A stretch of 64,000 bases of DNA from Deltaproteobacteria bacterium (GTDB taxonomy: Bacteria; Myxococcota_A; UBA796; GCA-2862545). Numbering within the stretch: the first letter of the stretch is position 1; every line of letters begins with the position of its first letter. A program made the translations under genes and the position numbers. The DNA is taken from NCBI GenBank assembly GCA_007693595.1, contig REDI01000041.1, positions 1 through 64,000 on the forward strand. Direction: 5' to 3'. Under the pieces are notes generated by a model. The model was not told the DNA's origin. It searched no databases and worked only from the letters and a program-made list of their open reading frames with translations. Positions 33,811-42,764 of this stretch are shown here, piece by piece.

Positions 33811-35133
33811 TCAGCCTCCGGGGTTCTCGTCTTTGATGTCGCCGGTGTCGACCAGTAGGCCCTTGAGGATACGCGGCGCCACCACCTCGTGCACGATCAC
33901 CCCGATGAGGATCGCGGTATAGGTGGCGTCGATGGCGTCATGGGCGTAGTCTTCCAAGATCCCTGGCATCAGGGCCACGTCGTAGACCAGCTTGAACGAC
34001 ACCGCCATCGCGATCGCCACGTCGCCCTGGCCCACCATGCCGCGGAAGATGTCTCGACGAAGGGTGGTGCCCATCGAGGCGACCATCCCCGAGAGGATCT
34101 TCCCTCCAAGCCGGACGCCCAAGACGACCAAGGTGAGCAGGGCGGTCAGGAGCAGCGGAGGCGGTGTCCACATCGCTCCGGCCAACAGCAGCAGGAGGAG
34201 GGTGATGGGGCGATAGGTGCCTTCGATGGATCGGCGGACCTTGTCCCCCGACTTGGACACGTTGATCAGCACCATGCCGAGCACGAGGTTGATGGTGAGG
34301 CCTGAAAGGTCGAGGAAGAAGGCGGCGCCAGAGGCGAAGGCGATGATGCCGGTCAGCGCGAGGAGCGAGCCGGTGTCGCTGTCGTCTTCGTCGAGGAACC
34401 ACGAGAAGAGCGCTCCGAGGGCTGCGCCCAGCCCCAAGGTGATCACCACCCACTCGACCTCGGTAGGCAGGCGGCCGAGGGGAGCGTCGCTCGAGATCTC
34501 GGGAACGGCGACCCCGTGAAAGACCGCGAAGAGGACCCCGAAGGCGAGGATGGCGAAGAAGTCGCTGAAGCGTGCGGCGCGCACGAGGGTGTCGAGGAAG
34601 GAGCCGCCGACGCTGTAGCGCCGCCGAACGACGTCCATGGCCGAGGTGGAGCCGGCCCAGGCCGTGACCCCGAGCACGCCCGCGCTGAGCATGAGCGCGG
34701 CGTGACTCTCGTCGGTGGCGCCTGGGTAGAGGACGTTGAAGATGCCGTAGCTCGCCAGCGCGACGGGGGCGGCGGTAACCAGGCCCTCGATCACCGCGAG
34801 TCGCAGCGCTCCGTCGCGGCGCTCGAGCAGCGAGGAGGCCCGGATGCTCATGCCGTAGATGAGCCCGATCCAGCCCGCGGCGAGCGCGATGAGAGGAGCG
34901 ACGACCGCCAGACTCGACAAGGGCTCGGGCCAAGCGATGAGCCCGAGCAAGGCGGCGTCGGTGACCGGCTCACGACCCTTTGTGGGCAGGATCAACATGC
35001 CTATCAGCACGCCGAGCAGCAGGTACTCGATGCTGGTGGAGATGAGGAAGGTGCGCTGGAGCCAGTCGACGACGAAGTGGGTGAGCAGGTAGGCCGCACC
35101 GATCACCGCGATGAGGAGCACGACCACGGTCAA
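33811..35133 (-). CDS. CPA-type cation:proton antiporter; real start may be an ATT at 35223
   Basis: At least 440 residues, about 11-12 transmembrane helices, Na/H-exchanger-like (GLTINLVLGMVLINVSKSGDKV). It lacks C-terminal regulatory domains. It is the first gene of the potassium cluster. The TTG at 35133 used here has no ribosome site. Reading further upstream in frame gives 30 more codons without a stop that form a classic signal sequence (RHLASATLTLAALWPLPAAA). These begin at an ATT (35221-35223) four bases after GGAGG; the next upstream in-frame stop is at 35236. ATT starts are rare but known (infC, pcnB). A CTG inside the leader is another option. Confidence 0.85.
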   Translation of the reverse strand: MTVVVLLIAVIGAAYLLTHFVVDWLQRTFLISTSIEYLLLGVLIGMLILPTKGREPVTDAALLGLIAWPEPLSSLAVVAPLIALAAGWIGLIYGMSIRASSLLERRDGALRLAVIEGLVTAAPVALASYGIFNVLYPGATDESHAALMLSAGVLGVTAWAGSTSAMDVVRRRYSVGGSFLDTLVRAARFSDFFAILAFGVLFAVFHGVAVPEISSDAPLGRLPTEVEWVVITLGLGAALGALFSWFLDEDDSDTGSLLALTGIIAFASGAAFFLDLSGLTINLVLGMVLINVSKSGDKVRRSIEGTYRPITLLLLLLAGAMWTPPPLLLTALLTLVVLGVRLGGKILSGMVASMGTTLRRDIFRGMVGQGDVAIAMAVSFKLVYDVALMPGILEDYAHDAIDATYTAILIGVIVHEVVAPRILKGLLVDTGDIKDENPGG

Positions 35134-35284
35134 GGCGCCCGTGTCAGGGCCCGCCCCCGCCGCGGCAGCAGGCAGGGGCCACAGCGCAGCGAGGGTCAGG
35201 GTGGCGGAGGCGAGGTGCCGAATGTGCCCTCCAGATCAAGGGAAGGGGCGGGGGGCTTCCTCCCCTCCTAGGCTCCCTGAGCGG

Positions 35285-35998
35285 TCACTCAAGAGGGACG
35301 CAGGACTCGCCGACCCAAGTGTAGCTCGCGGGCGGACCCACGCGCTCCAAGTCGCTTACCAGGCGCCAAGACATACCACGGGTGGCGTATTCGGTGTCGA
35401 GGACGGGGCGGCCGCTCGTAATGTAGTGGGCGGTAATGCTTATTCTGCCACCATCATGGGGTGATAGGTCGACGGCGTCGTGGCTATCGATGAGCAGGTA
35501 GAGCTGGTAGGATAGAGGCGCGGTGTCGTCGTCTGCGTCGGAGGCGTTGAAGATCGGGTCGTAGCGGTAGTCACAGCCCCGCTCCACCAGGGTTCGTTCC
35601 ACGAGATAGCCCACGTTGCATGAGCTACACCCTAAGTCGGCATACGGGCCCACGACCCACTCGCCCCGGAGCTTGAACACGTCCTTGCAGTCGGCGGGAT
35701 CGTTGTCGCCATGAAACCAGTACCAGGTCTCGCTGGCCGTGAAGCTCACGCTGCGACCGCTGGGATAGCTCTCGGCGTCAGGGCTGTGGCGATAGACTTG
35801 AATGCCCTCCTGCTCGGCCTCGGTCCGGCAGGGCTCGGTGGTGTTCCAGTGCAGCCGGAAGCTCTCGGGTACATCGAGCCGCTCTGCCGACGAGACGGCG
35901 ACATCTTCGCTCGCCGTCTCGCGGATCTGCGGAGCGACGTCGTGTTCGGTACATCCTAAGACAGCGCTCGCTGCGAGCACGGCCAAGGCGCGGCGCAT
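35285..35998 (-). CDS. Lipoprotein, unknown function
   Basis: 237 residues. The ATG at 35998 begins a lipoprotein signal with lipobox LGC (MRRALAVLAASAVLGCTEH), preceded by GGAGG. The mature protein is beta-rich, with Cys pairs (GCSSC, ADCKD) that could form disulfides. No family recognised. It lies upstream of the potassium cluster on the same strand, and 62 bp separates it from the possible ATT start of the antiporter gene, so cotranscription is possible. Confidence 0.72.
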   Translation of the reverse strand: MRRALAVLAASAVLGCTEHDVAPQIRETASEDVAVSSAERLDVPESFRLHWNTTEPCRTEAEQEGIQVYRHSPDAESYPSGRSVSFTASETWYWFHGDNDPADCKDVFKLRGEWVVGPYADLGCSSCNVGYLVERTLVERGCDYRYDPIFNASDADDDTAPLSYQLYLLIDSHDAVDLSPHDGGRISITAHYITSGRPVLDTEYATRGMSWRLVSDLERVGPPASYTWVGESCVPLE

Positions 35999-36070
35999 CG
36001 ATCCTCCTCTCCGCAGTATAGCGAAGGCCTCGGCAGACGGCACCAGGGAGTGCGCTGTGCGCGGGGGAGA

Positions 36071-37033
36071 CTACGACGAAGTCGGGGCTCTGGGCCAAGC
36101 CACAGGGTGTTGAGGAACATAGCCGAGTCGCTTGCGTGCCCGGGTCCCATCAAGCACCAGACCGTAGTGCATGCGGCGCCGGTTCATGCCGTAAGAAAAG
36201 TCCGTTCCAAGGACTCGGTGGCGCATGTTGTATAGCGGAGAGATGAGAGAGCCCGGCGCCGGCAGCTGGGCCGTGCCCCAGCGCGCGATGGCTTCGGAGA
36301 GGGGGAGGGTGTCGTAGCCGGGGATGTTGAACACCCCCTCGCCGCTGCCATGAATGGCACGGGTCATGGCTGCGACCAGATCCTCGATGGTCGCGACGTT
36401 GACCATCGGATCGTAGCCCAGGGGGCGGAAGGCGATGGGCCCGTCCAGAAGATCATAGAGCTGGGATCCGGTCTCGGGGGCGAGCGCCTCGGCGCAGCGC
36501 AGCACGACGATCTCGGCATCGGACAGCCCCATGCGCGCACAGGCCGTCAGATCCGCCTCGACCCGATCCCGGACCCACTGTGGAGCACCCGGCGAGAGAT
36601 CGAGGGGGTGATCCTCGCTCACGAGCACCGGCAGGTGCAAGCTCACACGGTAGATCTCGGCGTAGGACTTAACGATCACGCGCCGGATGGTCGGATGTCG
36701 ATCCGAGAGGTCCAGGATGGATCGAAGGGACTCGACGTTCAGCTTGTGCGCCAACCGGCCGCCGTAGCGCACCCTTCGGTGCTGGGCGAGGTGGGCGATG
36801 ACCTCGACGCCCCGATCCCGCGCTGCACCGAAGAGGAGGTCGTGGACCTTGCGCGTTCGGGTGAGGTCCACCTTGACGTAGCTCAACCGCGGGTGCTGCC
36901 TCGCTCCGAGGGCCTCGACGCGCGAAAGATGGCTCGCGGCGACGACATGCCCGACCCGCGTGTCTCGGAGCAGGTGGTCGACCAGGGACAGGCCGATCGG
37001 GGTGGCGACGCCTGTGACGAGTACGGAGTTCAT
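36071..37033 (-). CDS. NAD-dependent epimerase/SDR-family protein
   Basis: 320 residues, extended SDR fold. The nucleotide motif is VTGVATPIGLSLVDHLL (TGxxxxxG type), and NVATIEDLVAAM marks the substrate half. The catalytic Tyr region is SYAEIYRV rather than a clear YxxxK, so activity is uncertain. The start overlaps the acyltransferase stop (ATGA). Pairs of SDR and PlsC-like proteins appear in lipid metabolism, and a role in modifying a lipid made with its partner is inference. Confidence 0.78.
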   Translation of the reverse strand: MNSVLVTGVATPIGLSLVDHLLRDTRVGHVVAASHLSRVEALGARQHPRLSYVKVDLTRTRKVHDLLFGAARDRGVEVIAHLAQHRRVRYGGRLAHKLNVESLRSILDLSDRHPTIRRVIVKSYAEIYRVSLHLPVLVSEDHPLDLSPGAPQWVRDRVEADLTACARMGLSDAEIVVLRCAEALAPETGSQLYDLLDGPIAFRPLGYDPMVNVATIEDLVAAMTRAIHGSGEGVFNIPGYDTLPLSEAIARWGTAQLPAPGSLISPLYNMRHRVLGTDFSYGMNRRRMHYGLVLDGTRARKRLGYVPQHPVAWPRAPTSS

Positions 37034-37866
37034 CGAAAGACTCCGGTTCGCAGTCTCAGGCCCTCGTGCAGGAGCTCCTGCACCGCGTGTTTGACCTCGT
37101 TGGAGGCCCTGCGCACGATGTCTGGATCATCCGCTTGCTCAGGGAGGTATCTGGCGGAGAAGTCCAAGGGAGGGCCGTAGAGGATGCGGTAGCGCACGGG
37201 CAGGGGAAAGGGGGTGGCTGGGATAGGCAGGTAAGGAACCGGGCCCAGACCAGGGAGGCGAAGGAGCTGGGGCATCTGCTCTTCGGGACCGACGATGCCC
37301 GCAGGGATGACCGGCGCTCCATGACGGATCGCGAGCTCACAGTGACCCTCGCGCCACTCCTGGAGTCGGTAGCGATCCTTGAAGGGCTTGCCGATCCCAG
37401 GTGTGCCCTCGGGGAAGAGCATGAGCAGCTCGCCGGCCTGGAGCAGGGCGCGAGCGTTCCCTCGGCTGCCGCCCACCATGCCGGTTCGAGCGAAGAGCGT
37501 TCCGATAAAGGGTAGCGAAGGCACGAAATAGTCCGCCATGGCTCTCGGCGCACGGGGAGGATCGGTCTGGCGGTAGATGTCGGCCCATAGCATCGCAGCA
37601 TCAAAGGGCAGGGTGCCCGAGTGATTTGCGGCGACGATCGCCGGACCACTGCCGGGGAGGTGGTGGGCTCCATAGCTCTCGACGCGGAAGTACCGTCGGT
37701 ACACCGGGCTCGTGACCAGATCGGCGAGGGCGACGAAGTCTGGCTGAAGCCCGAACTGGTCGTACCCGTGCCCCGCGTCGCGAAAGACGAAGCGTCGACG
37801 TCGATCTTTGAGGGCCTTCGAGCCCAGGGCGCGGGTGAGCGCCCGAATCGCGGGGGTCGGGAGCAT
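37030..37866 (-). CDS. PlsC-type 1-acylglycerol-phosphate acyltransferase-family protein
   Basis: 278 residues. The acyltransferase motifs are present: a NHSGTLPFD block (NHxxxxD variant of HxxxxD) and FPEGTPGIGKPFKD, with PVIPAGIVG further on. It transfers acyl groups to lysophosphatidate-like acceptors at the inner membrane. The ATG at 37866 is preferred because AGAGGA is close upstream; the frame extends further without a start signal. Its stop overlaps the SDR gene, so the two form a coupled pair. Confidence 0.86.
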   Translation of the reverse strand: MLPTPAIRALTRALGSKALKDRRRRFVFRDAGHGYDQFGLQPDFVALADLVTSPVYRRYFRVESYGAHHLPGSGPAIVAANHSGTLPFDAAMLWADIYRQTDPPRAPRAMADYFVPSLPFIGTLFARTGMVGGSRGNARALLQAGELLMLFPEGTPGIGKPFKDRYRLQEWREGHCELAIRHGAPVIPAGIVGPEEQMPQLLRLPGLGPVPYLPIPATPFPLPVRYRILYGPPLDFSARYLPEQADDPDIVRRASNEVKHAVQELLHEGLRLRTGVFR

Positions 37867-37924
37867 GGAGTCCTCTGCGCACAGGATAGCCGATGCGCTC
37901 TGGTCGGGGGGCGGAAGACGGCCC

Positions 37925-39235
37925 TCAGCGTTCGCGAAGCCGGATGGACTCCTCGAAGCTCCTCCGCGCCTCCGCGACGCGTTCCAGCTCGACCAGAGCT
38001 CGGCCGCGCACCCAGTGCAGGTCGGCCTGTTCGACACGGGAGAGCCCGGAGCGCTCAAGGAGCGCGTCGAGTTCATCGAGGGCGGCTCGGGGGTCGCCAC
38101 CGCCGAGCTGCTTGGCTGCAGGGTGCGCGATTTCGTTGAGGGGCCCGCGAGGCCGCGCGTCGCGCTCAAGGTAAGTCACGTCGGGCTCTGGCGCGGTCTC
38201 GGACCGACTCTGGGCGGGTGCCGGCGGACTAGGAGCCGAGGCCTCAGGCTGCGCATCGCGCTCGACATCGAGGGTAGGCGCACGGGCTGCGGCGCGGCCC
38301 TTCCGTGAGGTCGTGGTGCGGGAGCGCGCCTCGCTGACGGGAGCGTAGTCTTCAGCATCGAGGGCGAAAGCTTCTTCGTCTGCCTCCTCTTCGATGGCTT
38401 CGTCGGGCTCTGCCAGCCTGACGCTCTCGGCCCCGGAGCCTGAGAGGAGGTCGGAGTCTAGGGCTTCTTCGGAGGGGGCCTCGGCCTCGAGATCGGCGAC
38501 GGCGTCCTCGTCGAGATCCTCGGAGGCTCTGGGGCTCGGTCTGGCCGAAGCCGGAGCTGGAGCCGGAGCGGATCGAGGGGCTTCGGCCCTGCCTCCCGCG
38601 ACCATGTCGGCCGAGGGGGGAGGCGGGGGCTTGGGTCGGGGCGAAGGGTCGGTTGGCTTGGGCTCGGCGGTCCGCGGGGGCGGAGGCATCTCTGCTGAAC
38701 GGGACGCCACCGACTCGCCGACACTCCGCTCGTCGACCCGAAGCTCGCTCCCCTGCGCGATCTCACCGCGGGGCTGGGACTCGGCGGCGGCCTCTGGGCG
38801 GTCCTCCTCGGCTTCGGGAGCCTCCATGGGCGCGGTGGCCTGAAGGGCGGGCGAGGCTTGATCTTCGAGCACGGGAGGGAGGGCGGGCAGCAGCACGAGC
38901 GTCACCAAGGCGGCGGCGAGGACCGCGGCGGCGCCCCCACCTGCCGCCCAGCGGACCCACGGGGACCTCAGCCCCGTCGGCCGGTTGGCGGCGGCCTGAG
39001 CTAGATCCGGCGCGATGGCCGGATCCTCGGCGATGGCGGAGGGAGGGCGTGCGAGCGGGCCCGAGCGAACGTCACCCAAGATCTCATCCGCCGTCACCCT
39101 CGGGGGTGGAGCGAGCTCGGGCTTGAGGCACAACACCGCCTCGACGACCTCGGGATCGAGGTCATCGGGTGGGGGTTGTCGCGGATCCTCCAGCCATCTG
39201 GCCAGGGCCTCCGCCTCTCGCTCTTCGGGGGTCAT
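37925..39235 (-). CDS. Membrane regulator of the ECF sigma factor (anti-sigma-like)
   Basis: 436 residues. A short cytoplasmic N-terminus (EVVEAVLCLKPELAPPPRVT) is followed by one transmembrane helix about 94-118. A very long Ala/Pro/Glu-rich low-complexity region (about 120-360) leads to a C-terminal TPR-like helical repeat. The start overlaps the sigma gene stop as ATGA, the usual sigma/anti-sigma coupling. The HxxxCxxC zinc motif of many anti-sigma factors is absent, so anti-sigma activity is inferred from position and topology. The Pro-rich region would span the periplasm. Confidence 0.72.
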   Translation of the reverse strand: MTPEEREAEALARWLEDPRQPPPDDLDPEVVEAVLCLKPELAPPPRVTADEILGDVRSGPLARPPSAIAEDPAIAPDLAQAAANRPTGLRSPWVRWAAGGGAAAVLAAALVTLVLLPALPPVLEDQASPALQATAPMEAPEAEEDRPEAAAESQPRGEIAQGSELRVDERSVGESVASRSAEMPPPPRTAEPKPTDPSPRPKPPPPPSADMVAGGRAEAPRSAPAPAPASARPSPRASEDLDEDAVADLEAEAPSEEALDSDLLSGSGAESVRLAEPDEAIEEEADEEAFALDAEDYAPVSEARSRTTTSRKGRAAARAPTLDVERDAQPEASAPSPPAPAQSRSETAPEPDVTYLERDARPRGPLNEIAHPAAKQLGGGDPRAALDELDALLERSGLSRVEQADLHWVRGRALVELERVAEARRSFEESIRLRER

Positions 39236-39828
39236 GGTGGGAATACCTTGCGAAACGCCTTGCAGGCGCGGTGAAAGAGGACATCGAGGGTGCCGAGCTT
39301 CACCTCGAGGAGTTCTGCGCACTCTTCACGGCTTCGATCCTCGAGGAGTCGTAGTCGGAGCACGCGGGCGTAGCGGTCGTTGAGTCTGGACAGGGAGGTC
39401 TCGACCTGCAACCTCAGATCCTCGATCTCGATCCCTCGGTCGGGGCGCGGTGTCGGTGCGTGAAGGACCTCGGCGGGCTCTGCCTTCACCTTCTCTTTCA
39501 GGCGATTCTGCCGCTGGCGCTTTCGGTGCGCGTCGATCGCCTTATTGATGGCGATCCGGCGCAGCCAGAAGTAGATGCTGCGATCGGTGAGGGTGAAGGT
39601 ATCGATCTTCTCGAGCGCGACCCGGAAGGTGTCTCGCAGGGCGTCTTCGGCAGCCTCGCGTTGGCCTAGTCGGGGCAGGATCGCCTGACGGTAGAGCCTC
39701 TCGCCGTACCACTCATAGAGGGTGGCAAAGGCGCCTCGGTCTCCGTCTTTGAGCCGCTGGATCACGTCGCGCTCCTGGTCGAGGGGCACGAGGTCGCTCG
39801 GTGCTCTGTCCGTGGCTACCTCCTGCAC
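39232..39828 (-). CDS. ECF-type RNA polymerase sigma factor
   Basis: 198 residues, the usual ECF size. Region 2 (GAFATLYEWYGERLYRQA) and region 4 with a helix-turn-helix (EECAELLEVKLGTLDVLFHR) are visible. Region 2.4 contains FWLRRIAINKAIDAHRK. I place the start at GTG 39828 with GGAGAGG just upstream. An ATG at 39888 would overlap the FAD-oxidase gene and add a non-conserved N-terminus. It is coupled to the membrane regulator downstream, so it probably answers an envelope signal. Confidence 0.86.
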   Translation of the reverse strand: MQEVATDRAPSDLVPLDQERDVIQRLKDGDRGAFATLYEWYGERLYRQAILPRLGQREAAEDALRDTFRVALEKIDTFTLTDRSIYFWLRRIAINKAIDAHRKRQRQNRLKEKVKAEPAEVLHAPTPRPDRGIEIEDLRLQVETSLSRLNDRYARVLRLRLLEDRSREECAELLEVKLGTLDVLFHRACKAFRKVFPP

Positions 39829-39859
39829 ACACCTCTCCAACGCAGCTCGGGCCGTCAGC

Positions 39860-41290
39860 TTACAACGATCGCTCGGAAAACGCGACATCCGGCGGCGAGA
39901 GCAGGTTGCCTCGACCGAGGATCCACGCGGGGTCCAGGTGGCGCTTGAGGGCCTGGAACTCGAGTAGGGTGGCCTCACCGACCTGCTGGGCGAGCAGCTC
40001 CCGTTTGAGCTTCCCTACGCCGTGCTCTGCGCTGATCGTGCCTCCGAGCGCGATCGCGCGCTCGGACAGCTCTCGATACCACCGCCGCGCCAGCTCCAGC
40101 TCGGCCGCGGTGGTGGGCAGCACGTTGCAGTGCAGGTGGTTGTCTCCGAGGTGCCCGAAGATCAGGTGGGGCAAGGGGCAGGCCTCATACGCTTCGAACA
40201 TCGTATGGAGCGCCGCGTCGGGCACCGCCAGATCGGTGCCGACCTTCGGCATGCCGTTGCGCACCACGCGCTCGTTGATCCCGGCGGGGATGGCGTGACG
40301 CATGGCGTGCAGTCGCCTGCGGGAAGGCTCGTCTTCGGTGATGAGGGTGTCGGCGGCGAGGGGCCCCGAGAAGTCGGAGAGGGCCTCGAACCACGCCTCG
40401 AGGTGCTCGGCCTCCCCCACGACCTCTTGCTCGCAGAACAGCGCGGCTCCCGCTCCTTCCGGTACGCCGCCGACCCGCTCTTGGATGAGCTGGACGCAGT
40501 GGTGGTCGAGGTACTCGATGCACCGGGGAGAGAGGGGGTCGGTGGGGTCCTCGCGCAAGCGTCGGCGCGCGTGCTCCATGAAGCGCACCGCCTGCGCCCG
40601 ATCGGCGAACCAGGCGAGCACCCCGAGGACTGCGTCGGGCCGGATGGTGAGCCTCAGCTCGGCTCGAGTGATCACCCCGAGGGTTCCTTCATGGCCGATG
40701 AAGAGGTCGAGAAGGTTTGCGGTGGGCGCGTAGCCGGCCGCTGTTTTGACGGGGGGCTCGGTCCACGAGGGGCGAGGCCAGTCGGCGGGGATGGGATCGT
40801 TGCGCGTGGCCCAGATCGCCTGGCCGGTGGGGAGCACCACCTCGAGGGCCTCGATCCATGGACGGGTGGGGCCGTAGCGAAAAGAGCGGGCTCCAGAGGC
40901 GTTGCAGGCGATCGCCGCGCCCAGGGTGCAGTCGTAACGGCTCGTCGGATCGGGGGGAAAGAGGCGACCTCGGGCCTCGATCTCGTCTTGGAGGGCGCCG
41001 AGGCGCACGCCCGCCTGAGCGATGGCGCGATCCTCGCCGAGGTGTTCGACCTGGTCGAGGTGTTCGGTCGAGAGCAGCCAGCCGCCGAAGGGGACGGCAG
41101 CTCCGGTCGTCGAGGTTCTGCCTGCGGTGATCGTGAGGGCGATGCCTCGCTGCTGACAGTGGTGCACGACCTCACATACCTCTTGGGTGGTGCGAGGGCG
41201 CACCAAGGCCTCGGCGTGGCCCCCTGCCAGGTTGCTCGCGTCGGTCAGGTAGCCCTGCAGCACGCCAGGGTCGGTGATCGGGTCCAGCAT
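39860..41290 (-). CDS. FAD-linked oxidase, GlcD/D-lactate dehydrogenase family
   Basis: About 476 residues. The FAD-binding type 4 (PCMH) domain (about 30-215) contains EALVRPRTTQEV and GRTSTTGAA. The C-terminal FAD-oxidase cap has FGHLGDNHLHCN with histidines and ISAEHGVGKLKRE, the family signature. It oxidises a 2-hydroxy acid such as D-lactate or glycolate and passes electrons to a membrane acceptor. An adjacent ATG three bases upstream (41293) is possible, but GGAG spacing favours this one. The sigma gene begins 31 bp after its stop. Confidence 0.88.
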   Translation of the reverse strand: MLDPITDPGVLQGYLTDASNLAGGHAEALVRPRTTQEVCEVVHHCQQRGIALTITAGRTSTTGAAVPFGGWLLSTEHLDQVEHLGEDRAIAQAGVRLGALQDEIEARGRLFPPDPTSRYDCTLGAAIACNASGARSFRYGPTRPWIEALEVVLPTGQAIWATRNDPIPADWPRPSWTEPPVKTAAGYAPTANLLDLFIGHEGTLGVITRAELRLTIRPDAVLGVLAWFADRAQAVRFMEHARRRLREDPTDPLSPRCIEYLDHHCVQLIQERVGGVPEGAGAALFCEQEVVGEAEHLEAWFEALSDFSGPLAADTLITEDEPSRRRLHAMRHAIPAGINERVVRNGMPKVGTDLAVPDAALHTMFEAYEACPLPHLIFGHLGDNHLHCNVLPTTAAELELARRWYRELSERAIALGGTISAEHGVGKLKRELLAQQVGEATLLEFQALKRHLDPAWILGRGNLLSPPDVAFSERSL

Positions 41291-41417
41291 CATCGCTCCA
41301 CGATCAGAGGTCTACCGCGGGAGGCATTCGGCGTCAGGTCGACTGGTAGAGGCACGGTCGAAGGAGTAAGGAACTCGGGTAGGTGTCTGGACGCTTGTAC
41401 CCCTTTCTCCAGGAGCG

Positions 41418-41984
41418 ATGATGCGGGCCGCCCTTCCCCTGTTCGCCCTCCTCGCGGGTCCCGCCCACGCGGTGGACTTTGAGGCGGGCCTCGATCTCGA
41501 TGCGGCCTTCGCCATGGGCGAGGGTGTCAGCGGTCCAGGCGGCGGGGGCACGGCGCGCCTCGGCATCGGCCCCGATCCCATCGAGATCGGCCCTGCGGGG
41601 CTGTCTATCATGTTGGAGCTGGCCGGTTCGTTCTGGCGGTTTCCGAGCGCGACGAGCGACGACACCGACATGATCCGGGCCCTAGGTGGGCTGCGGTTCA
41701 TCTACACCATCCTCTGGATCCGTCCTCCCGCGAGCGAGGGTGGGCGTGGGCGAGGGATCCGACTTGACTTCCCCTTCGCCGTGCGCGCGGGTGGGGGTAG
41801 CCTCGACCACGGCTCGAACTGGACCCCTACGGCCGATGGCTCCGTAGGGCTCGCGATCGGCTTTCTGCCGGTGCAGATCGGGCTTCACGTCGGGGCGGGT
41901 GGGATCTCGGCCTCGTCCAACGTCGAGGCCCTGCAAGGGGCGGCCTGGATCAACGCGGGTCTTGACCTCGGCGTCGTGTTCTAG
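41418..41984 (+). CDS. Putative small outer-membrane or exported protein
   Basis: 188 residues. The signal peptide is MRAALPLFALLAGPAHA with cleavage after AHA. The mature part is Gly-rich with alternating hydrophobic strands (GLSIMLELAGSF, AIGFLPVQIGLHVGAGG), ending in DLGVVF, a terminal Phe typical of outer-membrane barrels. Two ATGs are adjacent; GGAG lies just upstream. No family recognised. It is divergent from the FAD oxidase and convergent with the unknown gene at 42038. Confidence 0.72.
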   Translation: MMRAALPLFALLAGPAHAVDFEAGLDLDAAFAMGEGVSGPGGGGTARLGIGPDPIEIGPAGLSIMLELAGSFWRFPSATSDDTDMIRALGGLRFIYTILWIRPPASEGGRGRGIRLDFPFAVRAGGGSLDHGSNWTPTADGSVGLAIGFLPVQIGLHVGAGGISASSNVEALQGAAWINAGLDLGVVF

Positions 41985-42010
41985 CGTTTCGTCGGGGGTT
42001 CACCCGTCGC

Positions 42011-42037
42011 ATCGCTCTGCGGAGCGATCGGCCGATC
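42011..42037. terminator. Hairpin and palindrome between convergent genes
   Basis: ATCGCTC-TGCG-GAGCGAT (42011-42028) forms a perfect 7-bp stem with a tetraloop. GATCGGCCGATC (42026-42037) is a perfect 12-bp palindrome partly overlapping it. They occupy most of the 53-bp gap between opposing stops. There is no strong T-run, so termination would be modest. The exclusive alternative folds are notable. Confidence 0.4.
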
Positions 42038-42739
42038 TCAGGTGGCGGGGCTGAGGGCGTTCACGCCGTCGCCTTCGGGGGCCCCCAGAGGAGAGAGGCC
42101 CTCCTCATGAAGAAGGCCCCCTTCGAAGCTACCGTTGGGCCGGAGCAGGGCGATGAGGGAAGGGGAGCTCGGGTGAGTCTGTTGCACCCAGCCCGCCAGG
42201 CGGATCGCGAGCTCGGTCGGAGAGACGCTGCGCCGAAGATCGCGGGGGAGCTTCTCGAGGCCGCGTGAGATCCCATCGGGGAGGGGCACGGTGGAGCTGA
42301 CTTGAACCGAGAAGCTGGTCTTCGCTTTGGCTCGGCCGAGTCCACCGGGCTGCGCGTATGACGGCACGATCCAGCTCCCCTCGATCGCGAAGGGACCGTC
42401 GTCGCCGTCGACCTCAAAGTTGCTCACCCGCCACCGCCAGCTCGCGCGATGCCCCTCGGGCGAGACACCCCAGCCGGCTAGGAGGGCCGTCGTCGGATCG
42501 TCGCCCCCGCAGCGCGCGCCGAGCTCGGTCGCCAGCCAGCCCGCGAGCTCGCTGGGGTCAGCGAGGGTGCGTCGCTCCAGCTCGGGGATGAGGGTGGGGA
42601 TCAGCGCCGTCTCGCCGAGCACCGAGAGCAGGCCCGGCGCTCCGTGCCGCTGAAGCTTGAGCGTGCGAGGGACGGCGGCCGGGGCGTCGGAGACCTGGAG
42701 CAGCCAGTCGGGGGTCAGCACGGAGATCACGAGGGCCAT
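42038..42739 (-). CDS. Hypothetical protein, possibly Ntn-hydrolase-like
   Basis: 233 residues, no signal. The first strands (MALVISVLTPDWLLQVSDA) recall the start of proteasome-like Ntn hydrolases that usually read as a beta strand followed by a ...SDR motif, but the match is short and the N-terminal nucleophile is not obvious. The rest is mixed alpha/beta. It starts 25 bp after the PLD lipoprotein gene on the same strand, so it may be the last gene of that operon, though it is not exported like the others. Confidence 0.6.
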   Translation of the reverse strand: MALVISVLTPDWLLQVSDAPAAVPRTLKLQRHGAPGLLSVLGETALIPTLIPELERRTLADPSELAGWLATELGARCGGDDPTTALLAGWGVSPEGHRASWRWRVSNFEVDGDDGPFAIEGSWIVPSYAQPGGLGRAKAKTSFSVQVSSTVPLPDGISRGLEKLPRDLRRSVSPTELAIRLAGWVQQTHPSSPSLIALLRPNGSFEGGLLHEEGLSPLGAPEGDGVNALSPAT

Positions 42740-42764
42740 GGGGCAGACTCCTGGCGAAGAAGGG

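Noticed and set aside
39829-39888. Longer sigma-factor start at ATG 39888
   Set aside because: It would overlap the FAD-oxidase end and adds residues unlike ECF factors; GTG 39828 has a good ribosome site.
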